A stretch of 9,985 nt of DNA from Candidatus Bathyarchaeota archaeon RBG_13_52_12 (lineage in GTDB: Archaea > Thermoproteota > Bathyarchaeia > TCS64), in NCBI GenBank assembly GCA_001774245.1, contig MEZF01000067.1, positions 1 to 9,985 on the forward strand. The letters run 5' to 3'. A program made the translations under genes and the position numbers. Shown here in pieces: positions 1-6,204 of this stretch. The notes under the pieces are model-generated. The model made no database searches. It was not told the origin of the DNA and saw only the letters and a list, made by a program, of their open reading frames with translations. Position 1 is the stretch's first letter. The number at the start of each line of letters is the position of its first letter.

Positions 1-28
1 CACCCACGTTTCCTTTCGTTTGGAATGG

Positions 29-50
29 TTTAAGTCTATGTAAAAAATTG
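29..50 (+). promoter_or_regulatory. Possible TATA region of the glycosylase gene
   Basis: Two AT-rich blocks, GTTTAAGT near 29-36 and TGTAAAAAATTG near 39-50, lie 35-57 bases before the start codon at 86. Either could be an archaeal TATA box giving a short 5' leader that carries the 54-76 hairpin. The assignment rests on composition and spacing only. Confidence 0.3.
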
Positions 51-53
51 AAG

Positions 54-76
54 ACTTAAGCGGTCATCCGCTAAGT
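54..76 (+). repeat. Hairpin-forming inverted repeat next to the glycosylase ribosome binding site
   Basis: ACTTAAGCGG (54-63) and CCGCTAAGT (68-76) are complementary over nine base pairs with one bulged A, around a TCAT loop. The arm ends exactly where the GGTG ribosome binding site (77-80) begins. It could be a translational control hairpin or a DNA operator. The pairing is seen directly; the function is not known. Confidence 0.5.
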
Positions 77-85
77 GGTGAATAA

Positions 86-1300
86 ATGGTCTCGGCTCTC
101 AGGGTTTCGGTGGACGCCGTACGCAGGTTACAGCTCGAGAAGCAGGGCATAGGTGAACCACCGAAGAAGACCACAAAGAAGAAGGTGGAGGAGACCGTTA
201 GGCGCCTCGGCTGCGTTCAGATCGATACAATCAACGTCGTGGAGCGCGCTCACTACTTCACCCTCTGGACACGTCTTGGCCAGTACAAGAAGGCGGATCT
301 ACCCGCCCTCGCTTACGAGGACAGGTGCCTCTTTGAGGGATGGGGTCACGCTATGTGCTACATGCCCATGACGGACTGGAGGTACCTCATAGCCGCCAAT
401 AGGGAGAGGGCCAAGAACAGGATAATTCACACTGGTTGGTTCAGTCGCGTTGAGCCAGAAATCGTCGACTACGTCTCGGATAGGGTTAGGAGGGAGGGCC
501 CCCTTGGAAGCGCAGACTTCGAGGGGAAGAAGCCGAGCGGTGGCTGGTGGGGGTGGAAACCCGCTAAGCGTGCCCTCGAGGCACTTTTCAGCTCCGGTGA
601 TCTAATGGTGGCGCGTCGAGACGGCTTTCAGCGGATTTACGACCTCACGGAGAGAGTGCTCCCCAGCTGGTTGGACACCTCCGAACCCACCGAGGAGCAG
701 AGGAACAGGCTCTTCGCCACACGCACCCTCGGCTACCTTGGCGCAACCAAGCCGGCAGACATCAAGTCTTACTACCACTCGTGGTGCGTCAAGCTCGGAT
801 TAACAGCGAAGCAGATTCAAGGCCTTCTTGAAGGGTTAGTGGTCGAGGGAACAGCTGTTAAACTATGCGTTGAGGGACTTGGGTCCCCCCACTACTGCAT
901 GGCGGAGGACGCACCTCGCCTCGGAGAGCTTGAGCGCGACTGGGGCTATGGAGGTGTCCGTCTCGTCAACTACTTCGACAGCCTACTATGGAATGCAGAC
1001 CGACTCGAGGCACTATTCGGCTTCGAGCGGGCGTTGGAGGTCTATCTAAAGCCCCACCAGCGGAAGTACGGCTACTTCACTACGCCCATACTCTACGGGG
1101 ACAGACTCGTCGGGCGACTAGATCCAAAGTTGGAGAGGAAAGAGAAAAAACTCATAATCCGTGGTCTATGGTACGAGGATAGCTTCAAGAATGATGAAGC
1201 GTTTGAGGACGAGTTACAGAAGACACTCGATGACTTCTCCCGGTTTAACGGGGCTGAGAAGATAGAGTGGCGATTGGAAAAGTCGCCTATTTCTGCTTGA
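86..1300 (+). CDS. YcaQ/AlkX-like winged-helix DNA glycosylase
   Basis: The 404-residue protein matches the HTH_42 family (E. coli YcaQ, also called AlkX, and Streptomyces AlkZ). These monofunctional glycosylases remove bulky alkylated bases and unhook interstrand crosslinks. The family signature is visible near the N-terminus: Q45-I46-D47 inside VQIDTINVVERAH, then a WGH motif at 86-88. The Gln-x-Asp form of the catalytic motif is that of the YcaQ/AlkX branch, whereas AlkZ has Gln-x-Gln. Length is close to that of bacterial YcaQ, so the gene looks intact. A basic stretch, KKTTKKKVEE, at about 28-36 may contact DNA. The ATG start is supported by GGTG at 77-80, five bases upstream. The 3' end overlaps the convergent neighbour by 14 bases. 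The family assignment is firm. The substrate, crosslinks or simple alkyl purines, is inferred. Confidence 0.88.
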   Translation: MVSALRVSVDAVRRLQLEKQGIGEPPKKTTKKKVEETVRRLGCVQIDTINVVERAHYFTLWTRLGQYKKADLPALAYEDRCLFEGWGHAMCYMPMTDWRYLIAANRERAKNRIIHTGWFSRVEPEIVDYVSDRVRREGPLGSADFEGKKPSGGWWGWKPAKRALEALFSSGDLMVARRDGFQRIYDLTERVLPSWLDTSEPTEEQRNRLFATRTLGYLGATKPADIKSYYHSWCVKLGLTAKQIQGLLEGLVVEGTAVKLCVEGLGSPHYCMAEDAPRLGELERDWGYGGVRLVNYFDSLLWNADRLEALFGFERALEVYLKPHQRKYGYFTTPILYGDRLVGRLDPKLERKEKKLIIRGLWYEDSFKNDEAFEDELQKTLDDFSRFNGAEKIEWRLEKSPISA

Positions 1301-2063
1301 TTGTGCGGGTGGTGAGCTTGGGCTCGCCGCGAATGGCCTTAACCATCTCGACAGCCTCCTTCACGGCCTCGTCCTCGCCGTCGAGTAGGAATATCTTGGA
1401 TCCCTCGGCGCCGTCAATGCCGCCTCCCCCGATGGGCACGACGTCGACGCTGAAGAGCTCCTTGAAAGCCTCCATCTCGGTTATTATATAGCCCCCAATC
1501 ACCATCATGCCACATTTTACGTCTAGGGCAGTGTCGACCTTCATGATGCCCATTCTGTTGGCGGCGTCGGTGAGGTTGATGGGGACAAGCTTCTCAAGGC
1601 CTGCTGCTATAATAGTGGTTATACCATTGCTCGTGATGTAACCCCAAGAAGCACCGATGGTGCCGCCACCAATGCCTCCAAGAAGGATGCCCGCTTGGCC
1701 AAAAGGATCAATTGCATTTGCGCCCTTGATGAAAACGTCACCAGGTCCCATATTCTTGAGAATGTCTCCAAGCTCAGGAACCTTGATCGTCTTGACCTTT
1801 CCCTTCTGAATTAAATGGTGGTCGTAGCGGCCTTTTGCCTCCGTGATCTGGAGTCCCTCTTTCGTTACGACCCCCGCTGTGAACATCCCCTTATCCTTAA
1901 TCTCCTTGCCGAGGATTTCCTCGAGGACATAGGCGTTTGTTGTGCTGGTGGCGATGATTATTGTGCCATTCTCCTTAGCGAGCTTTACTATCTCCATGTG
2001 GGCTATTGCCTTGGCGATGAGCCTCTTCCCCTCAGAAGGGGTGAGAACAACCTCTGCTAGCAA
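1287..2063 (-). CDS. Conserved glycine-rich protein of unknown function
   Basis: I recall similar unnamed proteins from anaerobic archaea and some anaerobic bacteria, but I cannot assign a function. The 258 residues have no signal peptide or membrane segment, so the protein is probably cytoplasmic. Visible blocks are IIIATSTTNAYVLEEILG (about 35-52), MGPGDVFIKGANAIDP (105-120), a glycine cluster GGIGGGTIG (129-137), GLEKLVP (155-161), IITEMEA (193-199) and PIGGGGIDGAEGS (210-222). The alternation of glycine loops and hydrophobic strands recalls a NagB/RpiA/CoA-transferase-like nucleotide- or sugar-binding fold, but that is only an impression. The TTG start is chosen because GGAGG (plus-strand cctcc, 2071-2075) lies seven bases upstream. 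The stop overlaps the convergent glycosylase gene. No metabolic neighbours give a hint. Confidence 0.75.
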   Translation of the reverse strand: MLAEVVLTPSEGKRLIAKAIAHMEIVKLAKENGTIIIATSTTNAYVLEEILGKEIKDKGMFTAGVVTKEGLQITEAKGRYDHHLIQKGKVKTIKVPELGDILKNMGPGDVFIKGANAIDPFGQAGILLGGIGGGTIGASWGYITSNGITTIIAAGLEKLVPINLTDAANRMGIMKVDTALDVKCGMMVIGGYIITEMEAFKELFSVDVVPIGGGGIDGAEGSKIFLLDGEDEAVKEAVEMVKAIRGEPKLTTRTIKQK

Positions 2064-2070
2064 CTCGTAT

Positions 2071-2075
2071 CCTCC
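2071..2075 (-). promoter_or_regulatory. Strong Shine-Dalgarno sequence that fixes a TTG start
   Basis: On the minus strand GGAGG is followed by seven bases and then TTG at 2063. No ATG or GTG has a comparable site nearby, so TTG is the likely start. A TATA-like TTTTTATG (plus 2105-2112) or TTTTTAG lies further upstream and may be the promoter. Confidence 0.7.
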
Positions 2076-2168
2076 AATTCTTATGGTAGGCTCGGATCAT
2101 TCGGCATAAAAACTTAGCTAAAAAGTACGGAGGGGCATAGATTACATTCTATCTCTACTAAACAGAGG

Positions 2169-2213
2169 CCGCCTAATATGTAATCCGAATAATAATATCA
2201 CATATTACGGAGG
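2169..2213. repeat. Imperfect inverted repeat in the 2064-2323 intergenic region
   Basis: CCGCCTAATATGT (2169-2181) is the reverse complement of ACATATTACGGAGG (2200-2213) apart from one mismatch and one extra base. The core TAATATGT/ACATATTA (2174-2181 and 2200-2207) is perfect. The 18-base spacer is AT-rich. It sits downstream of the CARF-like gene and about 105-150 bases upstream of the glycine-rich protein gene, so it could be an operator, an RNA hairpin or a transcription end. I see no gene in the rest of 2064-2323. Confidence 0.5.
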
Positions 2214-2323
2214 GAGCTGGTGCAGGATTAGAGATATGTTTATGGAAACGGAAAATCGGGTGTATTGTTGAGGCTCTTATTCACTCGACTCTGTAAACTG
2301 TTTCAGGGTTAGGGTGTCTGGCG

Positions 2324-3121
2324 TTATACTGCATTCTGCTCCGCGAGGGCCTCAGCGAAGATCTCTCCGAACTCTGTTAGACTGATGACCTTCATCTTGC
2401 TTCCTTTCTCAGCATCGATGAGTCCCTTCATCTCAAGCTTGGTCACTATACGGCTAAACTTGTTCCGTAGGGTGCTACTGGCTGCCTTATTACCGAACCA
2501 GCGAATAATGTCACTAATCGAGTCAGCCTCACCACCGTTCTCGCGGAGAAGTACTAGAAGCTTCTTCTCCCTATCCCATTCCTTCTCTTCGTGTTTGGTG
2601 TTGGGCTCGAGACGATACCCTGGGAGCTGTATCTCTTTTGGCTCCTTGCTCGATTGGTTTCGCGCGTTTTCAAACCACTTTTCAAATTGGGGATCCCCGA
2701 CTTTTCCGGTAACGTACCACGCAGATTTTTCGGGTGGTACACTATAAACTCGGGCATTTCTAAACATCAGGGCTACTGTTAGAGAGACCCCTTGAGAGAT
2801 GTCAGTGGTGCTAGTGACGTCGATGAGGACCTCCTCCCCTGAGGCACGTGCCTTGCTTACCACACCATAGATCGCCTTGAACGCGCTACGGTGATCCATC
2901 GGGTCGAATCCAACTAGCTCGGGATCAAGTATCTCTAGCTTATTACGAAGCTCCTCCGCGTTCTTTTGACTCATGTAGCTGAATACTGCGGTCTCGTCAG
3001 TTGCCTTTGCGTTACTGTATAACAAGTAAAGCTTTGTTATTCCGTGGTGTTTGCTCCAGTAACGAATGCCGTCGAAGGGGCGTCGGAAGTGCGTGCCAAC
3101 GAGGCAGACTATTATTGTCAT
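2324..3121 (-). CDS. CARF-like sensor domain with C-terminal winged helix, putative transcription regulator
   Basis: The 265-residue protein has a Rossmann-like N-terminal domain of about 155 residues and a wHTH domain at about 183-262. It begins with a hydrophobic strand, IIVCLVGTHFRRP, and contains ILDPELVGFDPMD (about 64-76) and LIDVTSTTDISQG (99-111). The last has the position and character of the ligand-binding loop in CARF and related HFX_2341-type (DUF6293) domains, which in characterised CARF proteins bind cyclic oligoadenylates or other nucleotides. The wHTH includes DIIRWFGNKAASSTLRNKF and VTKLEMKGLI, a typical recognition and wing region. Such proteins (Csa3-like, HFX_2341-like) regulate transcription after ligand binding. 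No cas gene is present in the window, so a CRISPR role is not shown. It is divergent from the redoxin-nrdD pair and has its own palindromic promoter. The domain calls are fairly sure; the ligand and targets are unknown. Confidence 0.72.
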   Translation of the reverse strand: MTIIVCLVGTHFRRPFDGIRYWSKHHGITKLYLLYSNAKATDETAVFSYMSQKNAEELRNKLEILDPELVGFDPMDHRSAFKAIYGVVSKARASGEEVLIDVTSTTDISQGVSLTVALMFRNARVYSVPPEKSAWYVTGKVGDPQFEKWFENARNQSSKEPKEIQLPGYRLEPNTKHEEKEWDREKKLLVLLRENGGEADSISDIIRWFGNKAASSTLRNKFSRIVTKLEMKGLIDAEKGSKMKVISLTEFGEIFAEALAEQNAV

Positions 3122-3137
3122 ATATAACCCGGCATTC

Positions 3138-3153
3138 TCCGTTCTATAACGGA
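3138..3153. promoter_or_regulatory. Candidate operator in the CARF-like gene promoter
   Basis: TCCGTTCTATAACGGA is a perfect inverted repeat with six-base arms around CTAT. It lies 16 bases before the start codon at 3121 and about 12-27 bases downstream of a minus-strand TATA-like stretch (3165-3180). The predicted transcription start therefore falls in or beside it. That position suits a repressor site, possibly autoregulatory. Confidence 0.45.
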
Positions 3154-3164
3154 TTGTAACTGCG

Positions 3165-3180
3165 TATTATTAAATATATA
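3165..3180 (-). promoter_or_regulatory. TATA-like promoter element of the CARF-like gene
   Basis: On the minus strand TATATATTTAATAAT lies about 45-60 bases before the start codon. This is a usual archaeal TATA distance for a transcript starting near 3147 with a leader of some 25 bases. The call comes from composition and spacing. Confidence 0.45.
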
Positions 3181-3199
3181 AACTATTGTAGATATTTGA

Positions 3200-3217
3200 A
3201 ATTATATTAATATAATT
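3200..3217. repeat. Perfect 18-base AT palindrome in the divergent promoter region
   Basis: AATTATATTAATATAATT equals its own reverse complement. It sits between the divergent CARF-like and redoxin-nrdD promoters, in the most AT-rich part of the window. It may be a regulator site or a symmetrical TATA region. Chance is a real alternative in such AT-rich DNA. Confidence 0.5.
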
Positions 3218-3310
3218 ACATTTATTTAGGACAATCCTATGTGCTGAGTGATAAAAGTAGATTGTCATAAAATTCAATATTCTGAGTATTATGGATGAGA
3301 CGATTACGTT

Positions 3311-3353
3311 CTTATACGCCACTTAGTGACCCTTCTACTATCTCACTTAGTGA
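3311..3353 (+). promoter_or_regulatory. Putative promoter and twin operator of the redoxin-nrdD operon
   Basis: A TATA-like CTTATAC (3311-3317) is followed at once by CACTTAGTGA (3320-3329). The same ten bases recur at 3344-3353, exactly 24 bases further on. Each copy is a palindrome, CACT-T-AGTG, plus an A. If the TATA element is used, transcription starts near 3340, between the two copies, as expected for a repressor that controls dNTP synthesis genes. The sequence does not resemble the NrdR box that I know from bacteria. Confidence 0.5.
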
Positions 3354-3362
3354 TCTCCATCG

Positions 3363-3647
3363 GTGATGTCCAGAATGATTACCACGAAAACCGTAGCGAA
3401 GATCTACTCTCTCCCCGACTGCCACAAGTGTGAGGAATTGAAGGTCTATCTTAAGGATAACTCGATCCCCTTCGAAGCGAAGTGGTTTGACTCGGAGGCG
3501 CAGACGGAGTTCGTGATGAGGAACATATTCGGGAACCCACCGATACTCGAGGTTGGTGACCATTGCGCGGCAGCTGAGGAGATGTTCCCAGGCGGGATGC
3601 TGAGCGAGGACGTTGTGAGGGATTTGCTGAATGACAAAGAGAAGTAA
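3363..3647 (+). CDS. Glutaredoxin/NrdH-like redoxin, probable NrdD reductant
   Basis: This small thioredoxin-fold protein (94 residues from GTG at 3363) carries the redox pair C20-H-K-C23 in KIYSLPDCHKCEELKVYL. Its cis-proline region reads FGNPPILEVG, with P60 as the likely cis-Pro. C68 is a third cysteine. The start is ambiguous. GTG at 3363 and ATG at 3366 have no good ribosome binding site. ATG at 3375 is preceded eight bases upstream by GGTGA (3362-3366), so the mature protein may begin at M5. The gene overlaps nrdD by 17 bases, so the two are co-translated. Some class III reductases (the NrdD2-type and methanogen enzymes) use a redoxin instead of formate as electron donor. This partner is well placed for that job. 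The fold is clear; the electron-donor role is inferred from context. Confidence 0.85.
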   Translation: MMSRMITTKTVAKIYSLPDCHKCEELKVYLKDNSIPFEAKWFDSEAQTEFVMRNIFGNPPILEVGDHCAAAEEMFPGGMLSEDVVRDLLNDKEK

Positions 3648-5892
3648 GGATCTACCGGCTGGGCAGACGTTCATAGACCAGTTCTACAAAGCTGAGCGAC
3701 TCTACAAGGGGATGCCGATGGTTCGCACCACCGATGGCTACCTTGTGGAGTGGGACAAGACGCGTATAATTGATCAACTCGTCAGGGAGACTGAGCTCGC
3801 GGAGAAGATGTTCGGGATGTCACCTCTTAGCCCGCTCAAGGCGGAGAAACTCGCCAGGGAGACTGAGAAGAGGATCAAGCTCACCAAGCCCAAATTCGTC
3901 TCGGGCTCTATGATAAGGGAGATAACCAACAACATCCTCCTCGAGTGGAGCGAGTCGGAGAATATGCCGGAGCTCCAGATCTACAGGAATATATTGACTC
4001 GTGTCGGTGTCCCCGTGTTTGATGCTTACGAGATCGACACGGGCTCAGGCTTCGAGGCGAAAGAGAACGCGAACCTTCAGCCTAACCCTGAGACTGTGCA
4101 TAAGAAGAAGGCGGATAGGCTCAGTAAGGAGCAGTACCTGCTGTTGATGGATCCGACGCTGGCGACGGCACACCACCAGGGTGACATTCACATTCACACT
4201 CTGGAATATTTTGGCTCTCGTCCTTTCTGTCAGGACTGGGACCTTAGGTACTTCCTCTACTATGGTCTCATCCCCGACGGCTCGGGCTTCCGCAGCAGCG
4301 TCGCTGGCCCAGCGAAGCAGCCTGAGGTGGCGATCCTACATAGCGTTAAGGTGCTAGCCGCTGGGCAGACTAACTTCAGCGGTGGGCAGGGCTTCATGTA
4401 CTATACGATGTTCCTCGCTCCCTTCCTCAGGGGGCTACCATACGAGAAGGTGAAGCAGCTAGCCCAGATGATGTTCTACGAGTTGACGCAGACATACGTG
4501 ACGCGTGGCGGGCAACTGGTATTCAGCAACATCCAATTGCCGATGGGTGTGCCAAAGATTTGGCGGAACGTCCCCGTCGTGATGAAGGGGCGTGTCGGCC
4601 CTGACACATATGGTAGCTACGAGGACGAGGTCCAGATGTTCTTCCGCGCCATCACCGAGGTAGCGCTTGAGGGTGACTTCTGGGGAAAGCCCTTCAATTT
4701 CCCGAAGAATGAGAACTATGTCTCACCGGAGTTCTTCAAGCCCGAGTATGATGACCTATGGATGCTTGTCCACGAGTCTGTGGGTAAGTTCGGGGCGCCA
4801 TACTTCGACAATATGCTCCCCACCTACCGCGGCTATGGCAACGGCATCAGCTGCTATCAGTGCTGCGCTTACCAGTTCGCGAACACGCCTGAGACTGACC
4901 CCAAGTTCAATGAGAAGCTGTACTTTGAGGGTGGTCAGCACTTCAGCATGGGTGGATGGCAGGTAGTCAGCCTCAATATGCCCAGGATTGCGTACAGGGC
5001 GAATGGTGACTATGACAAGCTGCTGGAGGCAGCGCAGGAGAACATGCGTTTAGCAGTGGATGTCTTCAAGACGAAGCAGCACTGGATGAAGAAGGCGCTA
5101 GCAAACAAGATGGTGCCTTTCGCAACGCAAGAGCCTCGCGACCCACACACGGGCGAGAGGGGGCCACCCGCGGTCGACTTCAGCGAGCTGGTGAACGTCA
5201 TCGGAGTCGTTGGCGTCAACGAGATGGTCCAGCACTTCACTGGGAAGCAGCTCCACGAGAGTGACGACGCGGTCCGTGTAGCCATCAGGCTTCTTCTGGA
5301 CATGGAGAAGTACAGGAAGGGGCTTGAGATGCGGAATGGGTTCAAGTTGATGCTGGCTCGCACCCCTGCAGAGTCAACAGCACAAACTTTCGCCATCAGT
5401 GACTTGGTGAGTCCAGCTTACAAGAAGTATGCTAACCAGATAGTAAAGGGTGACTTAGAGCAGGCTGCAGCGTTAGCGAAGGGAAAAAGAGACCTGCCGG
5501 TGTACTACAGCAACGGGACCCACACCTATGTGGGTGCGAAGATTCCGCTGGGTAAGAAGATAGACATCGAGCACAAGTTCTTCCCCATTCTGAGCGGTGG
5601 CAACATCTTCCACGCCTGGCTAGGAGAAGCCTGCTCGGACCCGGAGGCGCTCTACAAACTGACGCAGCGCATCTGCAGAAACAGCCAGATCGGCTATTTC
5701 AGCTACACTAAGGATCTAACTGTATGCAGTAAGTGCGCAAGCACTTCGGCAGGGATGTTGAAGACATGCCCGTCATGTGGCTCCGAGAGCGTGCGTTGGT
5801 GGAGCAGGATCACGGGGTACTACACGGATGTAACAGGTTGGAACGAGGGAAAGCGTCAGGAGCTCATGGACCGTTACCGTGTCACCATTTAA
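3631..5892 (+). CDS. nrdD: Anaerobic (class III) ribonucleoside-triphosphate reductase
   Basis: NrdD reduces ribonucleotides to deoxyribonucleotides by glycyl-radical chemistry in the anaerobic cytoplasm. The 753-residue protein is full length. An ATP-cone-like allosteric domain occupies about 28-130. The catalytic barrel includes GDIHIHTLEYF and AAGQTNFSGGQGFMYYTMF. The cysteine motif SCYQCCAYQFA (C408, C411, C412) probably supplies the thiyl and redox cysteines. A C-terminal zinc site is formed by C699, C702, C713 and C716. The radical loop RITGYY has its glycine at 729. Three cysteines at the active-site motif and the overlapping redoxin gene suggest a redoxin-dependent rather than formate-dependent enzyme. 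The start is supported by GTGAGG at 3615-3620. The activase NrdG, a radical SAM protein required for activity, is not encoded in this window and must lie elsewhere. Confidence 0.97.
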   Translation: MTKRSKDLPAGQTFIDQFYKAERLYKGMPMVRTTDGYLVEWDKTRIIDQLVRETELAEKMFGMSPLSPLKAEKLARETEKRIKLTKPKFVSGSMIREITNNILLEWSESENMPELQIYRNILTRVGVPVFDAYEIDTGSGFEAKENANLQPNPETVHKKKADRLSKEQYLLLMDPTLATAHHQGDIHIHTLEYFGSRPFCQDWDLRYFLYYGLIPDGSGFRSSVAGPAKQPEVAILHSVKVLAAGQTNFSGGQGFMYYTMFLAPFLRGLPYEKVKQLAQMMFYELTQTYVTRGGQLVFSNIQLPMGVPKIWRNVPVVMKGRVGPDTYGSYEDEVQMFFRAITEVALEGDFWGKPFNFPKNENYVSPEFFKPEYDDLWMLVHESVGKFGAPYFDNMLPTYRGYGNGISCYQCCAYQFANTPETDPKFNEKLYFEGGQHFSMGGWQVVSLNMPRIAYRANGDYDKLLEAAQENMRLAVDVFKTKQHWMKKALANKMVPFATQEPRDPHTGERGPPAVDFSELVNVIGVVGVNEMVQHFTGKQLHESDDAVRVAIRLLLDMEKYRKGLEMRNGFKLMLARTPAESTAQTFAISDLVSPAYKKYANQIVKGDLEQAAALAKGKRDLPVYYSNGTHTYVGAKIPLGKKIDIEHKFFPILSGGNIFHAWLGEACSDPEALYKLTQRICRNSQIGYFSYTKDLTVCSKCASTSAGMLKTCPSCGSESVRWWSRITGYYTDVTGWNEGKRQELMDRYRVTI

Positions 5893-5970
5893 TTTTTAAC
5901 AAATGATCCAAAATTCGCGCGTGAGGAAAGAAAAAAGAGAGCATTATAGTAAGCGCTGAACCCCTCAACC

Positions 5971-5978
5971 TAAAATAA
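5971..5978 (+). promoter_or_regulatory. TATA-like element for a leaderless amidase operon
   Basis: TAAAATAA lies 23-30 bases before the ATG at 6001, and no Shine-Dalgarno sequence precedes that ATG. This is the spacing for transcription starting at or near the start codon. A short T run just after the nrdD stop (5889-5897) could end the upstream transcript. Confidence 0.45.
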
Positions 5979-6000
5979 ACAACCATCCCCAATTATAATC

Positions 6001-6204
6001 ATGCAAAGCATCAGCGAGACCGAGATTCTTTTCAATCTGATAAAAACACGATTCGGGGACCGAGTCACCCCCGAGGAACTCGAGGAGATGAGGAAAGGAC
6101 TCACCGCAATCCTAGATGCGGTCACAGCGTTGCGCTCCGTTAAGCTCGAAAACGGGGATGAACCCCACCAATTCTTCAAACCCCACGGAGACTGCGCTCC
6201 ATGA
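6001..6204 (+). CDS. GatC/AtzG-like small amidase-associated subunit
   Basis: This 67-residue helical protein has the shape of GatC-type subunits. An amphipathic N-terminal helix (SISETEILFNLIKTRFG) is followed by a second helix, TPEELEEMRKGLTAILDAV, and a C-terminal tail, LENGDEPHQFFKPH. The closing 'EP..FF.P' segment resembles the end of AtzG (DUF4089), which wraps around the amidase AtzE, and the corresponding part of GatC. It is shorter than the usual GatC of about 95 residues. The stop overlaps the amidase start in ATGA (6201-6204), so equal synthesis and a stable heterodimer are likely. Its role would be to stabilise or gate the amidase. The subunit call is inferred from length, motif and coupling. 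A true GatCAB role is doubtful because no GatB is present. Confidence 0.65.
   Translation: MQSISETEILFNLIKTRFGDRVTPEELEEMRKGLTAILDAVTALRSVKLENGDEPHQFFKPHGDCAP

Noticed and set aside
2064..2323. A structured RNA or tRNA gene in the gap
   Set aside because: No cloverleaf, T-loop sequence or box C/D pattern could be found; only the inverted repeat at 2169-2213 stands out.
3122..3362. CRISPR array or leader next to the CARF-like gene
   Set aside because: Only short palindromes and two ten-base repeats are present; there is no series of 25-40 base repeats with spacers, and no cas gene.
3312..3674. Minus-strand open frame of 120 codons opposite the redoxin gene
   Set aside because: It lies opposite a gene with clear CxxC redoxin features and has no family features of its own, so it is a shadow of that gene.
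5010..5396. Minus-strand open frame of 128 codons inside nrdD
   Set aside because: It is fully covered by an unmistakable NrdD sequence; its low-complexity Ser-rich translation is a shadow.
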